From Parus major (lineage: Eukaryota > Chordata > Aves > Passeriformes > Paridae), in contig NC_031776.1 in assembly GCF_001522545.3 (NCBI RefSeq), positions 23,531,995 to 23,595,994 on the forward strand: DNA of 64,000 bases. The letters run 5' to 3'. The translations under genes were made by a program, and so were the position numbers. Positions 56,201 through 64,000 of this stretch are shown here, in pieces. The notes under the pieces are model-generated. The model did not search any database. It was not told the DNA's origin and saw nothing but the letters and a program-made list of their open reading frames with translations. The number at the start of each line of letters is the position of its first letter. Positions within the stretch are counted from its first letter, which is position 1.

Positions 56201-59200
56201 TAAGGCTGAAATTTGATCTTGTAAGAAGTGGGAACAACTTCTATGACCCAACTTACTCCTGTAACAAAACCCCAGATTTCGAATGTGTGTATATGTGTTT
56301 TCTCAAGCCTGTAGGCCTTGTCCAAGTTAGGATAGGCAGAAAATGCATGAAGTGTTTCATGAGTAGTGTTATATAATAATGATGCCTCCAAATTGTTGAG
56401 GAATGGATAAATTGTCTTCCTGATCTACCACAGTCCTGATGTGGGACCTTGGGAAATTCTTTATCTCTTTGAGCTTTGTCATGTTTGTAAACTTGAAATA
56501 GCACTTATCCTTTCTTGGAGGTAATTTTCTTTAAGGATTAATCTTGTTAGATAATTGCTAGAATGCTGCATTTAGATAATGTGTAGATTGGAGAATGAGG
56601 CTTAACTGTTGCTTCTCTAAAGTATCTGGTTCACAAAGATTTCTTGGTAACAGTGCCAGTACTGTCAAGCCACTTATGCTTGATAAATATTACTTCTGGC
56701 TTTCCTTTAGAAGAAGCCATGGAATTATTAATAGCAAACATATTTACAGATGCAGGATCCATTCTTAGGGGTTACATCTGGCTTTTGCCTTGAGTCAGCA
56801 AAGTGCCTGAAGGCTTGTTCATCTGCTTGGTTAAGCACAATGTAACTACTGTATCTACGCTGCATCTTTGCAGAAGAAAATGCCAGTGATTGCTGTTTGT
56901 TGGTTACTCAGTACCAGGCACTTCTGTGAAACTGATCCTCAAAATTAAGAATTCCGTCAGAAGGTTTTTGGCAGTCAGGAAGGTCAGGGGAAATGGCCCT
57001 TCATAATGCTTTAGCCTCAACTCCTTCCCCTGGTAGATTTTTAGGCATTTGAGTATGTTTCTGCTTATTACCTTCTGCACTAGTTGGCACTTCATCCCAT
57101 CACCTGTCAGAAATGTGATGGTAATAATATGTTACTAGCATTGAAAGTGCAATTTAACAAATAAGCATACTCTTCATTTTATCAAAATCTTCCTCAATCC
57201 TATCTTTTTTGTATAAAAGTACTGTATTTGGACTGGTGTTGTATTTGAGTATCATTGACTGAGTAGAACAGATGTAAAATAGTAGAATAGATGTAAAAAT
57301 CTGTATAGTTTTTGCTTTGTTACAAGGAGAAGCTGTAATTTACACTCCTGAAACACGAGCCAAATGTTAATTGTTATGGAATTCAGACCTCAGCTGCACA
57401 TTAATGGCATAGTTTTCTGTTATAAAGATGTGTTTATGTCAAGTTAATTCTAGTTAATTAGATCCAGGTACGATTCTAGTGAAGACTAGAGTTGTTGCAC
57501 ATGGATCACATCTTCCTTAACAAATGCTGTTCTTCAGTGGAGAAATTCTGTTAGTGATGCAACTTTAAACAAGTATATTTATAATACTTGAAATACAAAA
57601 GTCTGCCTTATACTCTATGAAACAGGACTTTTGTTTATCCTACAGACTTGTGTTAATTTAGGCATTGATCCAGTTGCATCCATTTTGCTGAAACTTTCAG
57701 ATATTTAAGTCCTATATATTAAATGTTGCTTCTTGTGAAGACTTGTTCCACTTAAGAGGAATCTGAAGGAAGAGTTAAGGTTGATCTCCAGACTTTTTAA
57801 TACTTACTTAGGGTATCATTTAATAAGGTTTATTTTCAAGTTATTTGCTATGAAAGGAAAGATTGTTGGTTTCTCTGCACTTGAATTCCTCATTTATTTC
57901 TTGTGTCCTGTTTAAGACTTTTTTCCCCCGCCCCTTTTTTGTAGCTTGTAATTCCGTTAACCACACAGGATGACCTGGACAAAGCTGTTGAGCTACTTGA
58001 CCGTAGTGTACATATGAAGAGTCTCAAGATACTGCTTGTAATACATGGAAATACACAGGTATGAGTAGACATGATAAATATCTTTTACCTCAGTTTTCAT
58101 AATGAATTATAATTTGTATCTTTTCTTAAAGATGGCATTTTCTGAATTGAATATAATACTGATTGCGTCTTCATTTCACTTTAAGCATCCATTAGCATTT
58201 TGTTCTTACTCAGTTTTAACTCTTTCCTAGATCCTGTTCCTGTCTTTTTGTTTGTCTACCCTTGTTACTAAAAAAGCTTACAGAATTCAAGTAATGGTAG
58301 TGATTTGGAACTTTTCTTTAAGTCATATGTGGGAAGTTCAATATTTGTTGCAGCACAGACTGATGGACTGTAGACTAAATGCTGAGATATTTTGGTATTA
58401 TCTAACAAATCGTGGCATTGATATTCATAGGATTTGTATACTGGTGCATATTGAAAATGAATTTTAAAGACTACAAATGAGCTACTTAAATAGATGAATT
58501 CTGATGTAAATTGGCAAGCTACTTTTTTGACTGCTTAAAAAATTGAATGTACTGTACAAAACCTATAAAGTTTGTAAAGTATTTTCATTGTCAGGAATGT
58601 AAAGTAATAACTGCAGGTTGTAATACTTACGCATTTTCAGTCTCCCAGTGTAAATAACGTGGAACCCTTGCCCTCACTGGAAGATTTAGATAATACAGTG
58701 TTTGGTGTGACAGACAGAAAAAGGCGACTGTCTGTAATAGGTAAGCTGCACATTTAAATAGCTTTAGTTGTAAAAATGTATTTTGTAGTATTCTCTTAAT
58801 GAAAATTTTGCTCTTAACACAGACTGTCTCTACAAGTCATCAGTGACTACTATAGAATTTGCATTTGGGGGAGTGGATTTTGACTATTAAGACAAAACTG
58901 TTTTAAGTATATATGATACTGAAAATTATCAAAACCAGCTCACAAGTAAATAAGCATATGTAGAGTTATTTCAGGGTAACCTAAAAAGATGACATTAGTA
59001 CTCCCCTTTATTTTCTGATACAGGAGTGAGCTACTGAAAAATTTGCTTATATGGCTATATGTTTCCTTGCTCAGTTTAGAACCCCCATATTTTTTTACTT
59101 TGTGAGCATTTGTTTAAGATACTGATTTTGGGATTGGTATAACCTTTTTGCTTAATCATGTTTTAAAGTTGGGTGATGTTAACTTCCAAATTTAATTATG

Positions 59201-62200
59201 AAACTGTGGAGAGCTTAATGAATAATTTTCCAGACAATTTAATTAAATCATTATGTATTTATTATGAATACGTGTATTTATGTTCTTGTAGACGTAATAT
59301 TAAACAAAGAAATATTGAAATTCTCAAGAGCTGGACAGGATTAGTTGACATGTGTAGAAGGGTTTGGGTTTTGATTTTATTCAAAAGAAGAAATTTACCC
59401 CGCTAGATGTGTGGGCAAATTATATTACTCTTCCTGTATAATGAAAATTCTCTTTAATGTCATTGAGACAACTCTGCCCCAAATTTATCATAATTTCTCG
59501 ATTGCAGATTTTAAATGCTATACTTAAGTATTGTATTGCATGGGCATTTGGGGGATTTGTCAAGCAAGAAGTGATCCAGGCAGGTTCAGTGCCTGTGAAG
59601 CATTTGAATAAAGCCCTTGAATTCTGGGTTGGTGGAGAGATTCTGACTGGTCCTTTCCTTTCAAAAGGTTCTAATACTCGTGATAGGAGTTCACCTCCCC
59701 CAGGATACATTCCAGATGAGCTGCACCAGGTGGCTCGAAATGGGTCCTTCACCAGTATCAACAGTGAGGGTGAATTCATTCCAGAAAGTATGGATCAGGT
59801 ACGTCTGTGATTATTGAAATTAAAGTTTTTGTTAAGTTTATTTATGAAATATTGCCATTCAAGAAGGATATGGATTTATTAGAAAGAACAGCAAAAAATT
59901 TGATGATAAATCTATAAAACTTGATTGGTGACATAAGGTTGAAATAATTGTGCTGTTTAGTCTTGCAGAACCTGGTTGGTTTTTATCCTTTGTCTCTTCA
60001 ATTTTTAAATATTCTGTCACAAGGAGAAAGAGAATATTCTTGATTGTCACAATAGTTGAGTGAGACAGTGATAGACACAAATAACAGCTGAGATGTCTAC
60101 ATTAGAAAGCACAAGCCCCTTTATTTTACTGAGAATGATATGTAAGCAAGACCTGCTTTACAACTTTTCCAGGTAATTAAAAGGAGATTTTTAGAAAGAG
60201 TTTGGATCTGCCAGAATTATTTGGATTCAGTTGATACTTAAGAGTTGGACTCAATGATCTTTGTGGGTTTTTTCCAACTCGGAATATTCTGTGATTCTGT
60301 GTGGTAGGTACTGTGGTGGGGAAGAGGCAAAGGGATGGCAGTAGGCCTGGCATAAATGAGCTCTGAAATACTTCCCAAATTCACTTTTTTGGTGTGTAAA
60401 GATCACAAATGTATGTTATTTTTTTCTTCTTTTTCACCTGCATTAGTGTAGGATATCAATACACTAAGCAAAAATAAAAATCCTGCTCTCTGAATATAAA
60501 AAATTGCCCTTCAAAACAGCAGGGAAAGAAGCAGGAATGTAACTGTTTACAGAATTGGCAATGGAGAAAGAGATGTTTCAAGGAGGAAAGAAAAATAATG
60601 CTGCATACACAAATCAGTTCAAGTTGTTGTTGACATTGGCAGTGTATTTACAAATGGCAAGAGGCAATGGGTTTTATGAGCTGACTAAATGAGAGACAGA
60701 TGATAAAATAAAGGCAAAGGGATAGTGCAACTTGTTGCACAATTTTAATGACTGAGCTGAGAATAGAGACTGAATCTCCTATTTTCCAGACCAGGGCTAT
60801 TCATTATCACAGCCATGTGGTTAGATCCACTCCAGGTCTGGATTCATTCCAGTGAAATAGTTACTTTTGGCCTGGGCAAAGTAATTTCTGGTCACTGACT
60901 GGTCAGATAGATGGATGATCCCTGAAGCCTGGGATGTCCATTCACTCCTAAGTATTCCAGAAATATATAAACTGTCATGTAAACTGCATAGCTGTGTGAG
61001 CTGTCAGCAGGTTTAAATTAATGAATCTTAATTCCATAAGAAGCCAAGTTAGTTCAACCTAAGCAGCCTCAAGGGCCAGTTTGGGGTAGTAGGCTCACAA
61101 ATTCTGTTCGCTCCCTCCCCACCCCCCTCCCACATTGTCGCATCACCTTGGCAAGTGTTGGCCATGCTGCCTTTATCTGTCACAGCCTGCCCAACAGAGA
61201 CAAGAAGGGAATTTAGAGTGGAGGGTTTTGCTCTGCTCTGCTGTTGATCTGCCTGAGCACAGCTATTTGCACTCTGGCAGCAGACCCCATACTTGCTGTA
61301 AGAGATGAGGGGTTGGATAGAACCCATGGGCTGCCAGTTGGGCCATAGTGCATTGGGTTATAGAGGTAATCAATATGGTTCAGCATGAGACAAGAGGAAT
61401 AAAAATGCTGAACCTGTAGTAAATGTTGTCTTCCCTAATGCAGAGTTCATTTAAGTGTTTTGAGTTTGTAGAGTGCAAACTCACTTTCTGGACACTATTT
61501 CTTTAGTAACTCCTTGATTGGTGTATGGCAGAGTACGTGCCCAGGACCTTTAAGAAGCAGCGCAGACCATAAAAATTGGAGGGATAACTGCTTAATTTAC
61601 AGCAAAAGCCTGATGTCCAATTCATAGAAAATAACAGATGTTATATAATATGCCAAAGCAGACTTCATTTTAGGAAGGAGCTCATTTTAAGGCAACAGAT
61701 GAGCTTTCCACTCTGTTTTTACCAGTTCTTATCTGATTTGGATTTGTTTCTTATTAGCTGTTTTATAGCAAAACTCTTAACTATTTAGAAAAAAAAAAAT
61801 GAAGAAAAAGCCCCTTGAACTTGTTGATCTTCGTCTGTTTATTATTTATTAGATGCTGGATCCATTGTCTTTGAGCAGTCCTGAAAACTCTGGCTCAGGA
61901 AGTTGTCCCTCGCTTGACAGCCCGTTAGATGGGTAAAACTTATTTACATTAATTAATAAATTTTCTTTATTAGCTTGGATAATGTCTCAGTTGTAAAATA
62001 CAGCTCCTCTCGAGTGACAGTATTTCTTCCAGAAATTTCTTTGTAAGTTCTGAAATGTTTATAAAAACTTACTGAAACTTAATTGCTTACTAATACATAG
62101 AAAATTCTGTAGCACTTTTTTTTTTCTTCAATAATTTGTATTTAAACCACAAACATTTAGGTTTAAGGTTGTAAAAAAATGTACTGAAGGTTTTTACTAA

Positions 62201-63885
62201 ATGTTGCTAGGTCATTCATATGTGTAGTGTATATTGCTTGGCAGTGAGCCACTCCAATAAATTTACAGTTCTTAGGTACTGCTGTATGAAGTAGGCTTTC
62301 CTTTGCCAAAGCAGGGGGTACCCAATTCAAGAAGGAGGGTAGAATCGTTTAGAGGCTTCAAAAGGCAATCCCATCCTTTCCTTTGCAATTACTGTCTGTT
62401 TCCCTTTTCCCTTGTTCCTGTTGCAAGCTTTGAACTTATTTTTCTTTATTAAAGCCCACCAGTCAGCAAGGGGCAGTGTGTGCTGTGGGGAGTCTTTTTC
62501 GATTGACCTCTGAGGAGACTTGTGTTTTGAGGGGGTCACTGTCCACCAGCCAAGTCAAGTACAAACATATTTCTGTTTGGTTTATGGTGGTCAGGCAAAT
62601 TACCTTGGGTTTAATATGCAGATTTGCTCTTTGTTTATTTCAAACTGCCAAACAAATAAAACTGTTAATTAAATATTTTATTTAATTGGTAGAATGGTGA
62701 AGAGTTGGAGGTCACTGTCTGTCACATTTAATCAGAGCTGTATTACTCAGTAGTACTATTTCAGTTGAGAATATGTGGTTTGAAGACACAAATAGATTTG
62801 GTCTAACAAATACAGTTTTGAGTTTAAAAAAATCTGCATTTCACTAGCAAGAAGACAGTAGATGTGAAAAGTATTTTGTGGTTTTACTGTGGTAGGTTAT
62901 ACATGCACAGTGTTTAATGTGACTCCATAGAAAAAAAAATTTACCTAACTGCCAAATCTAGGGTTTTTGTGGGGTAAGAGTGGAAGAAGGGAAACAAAGC
63001 AAACTTAATGCAATTCATATTTCTTCTTCAAAACTTCTTTTGGTTGTTTTTATTTACTTAATTTGTCACCTCTACTTAGTTTGTTTTCCTTTTTTTTTTT
63101 TCCATTTTAATATTTCCTACAAAGATGTAGGTTTTGTGTCTCCATTTAGCTTCTGTTACCCATTAGAGAAATTCTTACCAGAAAAAGGAGGACACTGTTT
63201 TGGTATGTTTATGGAAATAAACTGTTATCGATTGCTCTGACTGGCAATCCCATCCATTCCTTTTGGTGGCTGGGAGTTACATACCAACTGTAGGTAAGAA
63301 ACAATGTGATCATGTAAGAACCAAGAAATTCTTCATCATTCTGTAACTTAATAAAATCACTCTCTTAATCCTATGGCTTTCATGGAGAGAAGAGGAAATG
63401 TTTTTCCTCATTAAAAAGGTTCTACATTTCTTTGGTTAAATTTCCTCAAGAGTTTTTGTAGTCTGTATAACTGATTTTGCCAGTCTGTAAACCTTTGTGT
63501 TTAGCCATAAAGGTGTTAAATGTAACAGTGTTCCTTTGTGGCTGTACTTGTGATCATTCATGTTTTTACTAATATCATCGCTCATTAACAGTCTGTTGCT
63601 TTCTTACCTCCATTAAGCTCAATAAGCAAGCTTTCCCATTGTTACTGATCCTCAGTTGTTACAGTTACCTACTAGAATTGAGTTTCAGAATTGGGTTCCA
63701 CGTTTGTAAACCAGTGCAGCAACCTGTAAAAAAACAGTGGCTTTTCATCAATAAGACGACAGTAAGGTTAAGTCTAGATTAACAGATTCCAGATTCTGTG
63801 TATTTTTACACTTCCAGGGACAACTATCCCAAGTCTCGGATGCCAAGAGCGCAGAGCTATCCAGATAATCATCAGGAATTCTCAG
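50134..63885 (+). CDS. MAP3K2: MAP kinase kinase kinase 2 (MEKK2), N-terminal part; gene runs off the window
   Basis: Serine/threonine kinase that activates MEK5-ERK5 and, through MKK4/7, JNK (family knowledge). Coding parts 50200-50203, 52475-52593, 54167-54207, 56054-56153, 57945-58058, 58641-58740, 59668-59798, 61853-61932 and 63818-63885 give 252 codons plus one base, all in frame with GT-AG introns. Residues 42-121 form the PB1 domain, which binds the PB1 of MEK5. Its basic Lys47 lies in VRVKFEH, and its acidic cluster is Asp97, Asp98 and Asp100 in [14 protein letters not shown]. The linker has a basic phospho-site-like RRLS (Ser157), [34 protein letters not shown] and [13 protein letters not shown]. 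It is MAP3K2, not MAP3K3, because of [29 protein letters not shown] and [16 protein letters not shown]. The kinase domain is beyond 64000. The entry start is the start-codon exon. Confidence 0.96.
50145..50171 (+). promoter_or_regulatory. Upstream ORF in the MAP3K2 leader
   Basis: ATG at 50145 opens an eight-codon frame (MLMKQPFP, then TGA at 50169-50171) that ends 28 bases before the main ATG and is in a different frame. A second in-frame ATG lies at 50151. A short uORF this close could reduce translation of MAP3K2; this effect is inferred. Confidence 0.6.
52475..52593 (+). CDS. MAP3K2: MAP3K2 coding exon 2
   Basis: Acceptor tgagcag, donor gtaatc. Completes Asp2 and encodes residues 3-41 ([20 protein letters not shown] and the Ser/Lys-rich SSSPKKQ), ahead of the PB1 domain. 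Confidence 0.95.
54167..54207 (+). CDS. MAP3K2: MAP3K2 coding exon 3
   Basis: A 41-base exon after ttacag with donor gtaagg. Encodes [13 protein letters not shown] (42-54), the first PB1 strand with conserved Lys47, and two bases of Arg55. Confidence 0.93.
56054..56153 (+). CDS. MAP3K2: MAP3K2 coding exon 4
   Basis: Acceptor tttcag, donor gtaata. Completes Arg55 and encodes 56-88 ([20 protein letters not shown] and [13 protein letters not shown]), the middle of the PB1 fold. Confidence 0.95.
57945..58058 (+). CDS. MAP3K2: MAP3K2 coding exon 5
   Basis: Acceptor tttttgtag, donor gtatga, 38 whole codons (89-126). Encodes the end of PB1 with the acidic [14 protein letters not shown] segment and [15 protein letters not shown]. 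Confidence 0.95.
58641..58740 (+). CDS. MAP3K2: MAP3K2 coding exon 6
   Basis: Acceptor ttttcag, donor gtaagc. Encodes 127-159 and one base of Gly160: [19 protein letters not shown], then [14 protein letters not shown]. The start of the exon and the VTDRK stretch differ slightly in length from the human protein as I remember it. Confidence 0.94.
59668..59798 (+). CDS. MAP3K2: MAP3K2 coding exon 7
   Basis: Acceptor tcaaaag, donor gtacgt. Completes Gly160 and encodes 161-203, including [19 protein letters not shown] and [18 protein letters not shown], which are near-identical in MEKK2 across vertebrates and shared in part with MEKK3. Confidence 0.95.
59799..61852 (+). other. MAP3K2: MAP3K2 intron 7
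   Basis: Holds the short CR1 end at 60241-60301 and a locally C-rich stretch at about 61080-61210 that stands out from the A/T-rich surroundings. The other MAP3K2 introns (50204-52474, 52594-54166, 54208-56053, 56154-57944, 58059-58640, 58741-59667, 61933-63817) show only A/T-rich sequence and short T runs. Confidence 0.8.
60241..60301 (+). mobile_element. CR1 LINE, short 3' terminal fragment
   Basis: Contains GTTGGACTCAATGATCTTTG, followed by a TTCCAACTC motif and two adjacent 8-bp repeats ATTCTGTG at 60286-60293 and 60294-60301. This is the diagnostic 3' end of CR1 elements. Only the last 60 bases or so are recognisable. It lies in MAP3K2 intron 7 (between coding exons 7 and 8) in the gene's orientation. 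Confidence 0.92.
61853..61932 (+). CDS. MAP3K2: MAP3K2 coding exon 8
   Basis: Acceptor tttattag, donor gtaaaa. Encodes 204-229 ([20 protein letters not shown], then LDSPLD) and two bases of Gly230: a Ser/Pro-rich, probably disordered linker. Confidence 0.95.
63818..63885 (+). CDS. MAP3K2: MAP3K2 coding exon 9
   Basis: Acceptor cttccag, donor gtaggc. Completes Gly230 and encodes 231-252 ([20 protein letters not shown] then FS), plus one base of the next codon. The last exon of the gene inside the window. Confidence 0.94.
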
Positions 63886-64000
63886 GTAGGCAAAAATCAC
63901 TGGAGACACACTAGCTTTCCAGAACTGCTCCTCTTGCAAATAACAGGACTAAGAATGGATTTTCACATTGGAGAAGTATTTTATTATACAAACAGTATGG

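Overview
This is vertebrate nuclear DNA, most likely from a bird. It has split genes with GT-AG introns, two CpG islands and no operon-like packing. At least two CR1 LINE fragments are present, one ending in the 8-bp direct repeats typical of CR1 3' ends. The short introns also fit an avian genome. CR1 is also common in turtles and crocodilians, so the bird call is strong but not certain.

Layout. Positions 1-8.5 kb hold no coding exon I can recognise, but A- and C-rich composition suggests minus-strand transcription. At 8.5-9.3 kb there is a CpG island that looks like a bidirectional promoter: PECR starts rightward at 8989, and a consensus minus-strand splice donor at 8828/8829 suggests the first, non-coding exon of a divergent gene (in human that neighbour is TMEM169). 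From 8989 to 25450 lies a complete eight-exon PECR gene (303 codons, the same length as human). From about 26 to 31.6 kb is intergenic DNA. At 31.6-32.5 kb a second CpG island, interrupted by a 383-base assembly gap, is probably the MAP3K2 promoter and first leader exon. From 32.5 to 50.1 kb is a long leader intron. From 50134 to the window edge are nine exons of MAP3K2 (MEKK2). They cover the PB1 domain and the start of the regulatory linker; the kinase domain lies beyond 64000.

The two genes are not functionally linked. PECR encodes a peroxisomal NADPH-dependent trans-2-enoyl-CoA reductase of lipid metabolism. MAP3K2 encodes a cytoplasmic MAP3 kinase that feeds the MEK5-ERK5 and JNK pathways. 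They are neighbours on the same strand here, whereas in human they lie far apart on chromosome 2 (2q35 and 2q14.3, from memory).

I found no evidence of a new multi-gene system. The most interesting points are in PECR: the residue aligned with the annotated catalytic tyrosine of the human enzyme is asparagine, and the C-terminal peroxisomal signal is PKL instead of AKL. Next come the divergent promoter with a composition switch, a short upstream ORF just before the MAP3K2 start codon, and a recent 64-bp tandem duplication in a PECR intron.
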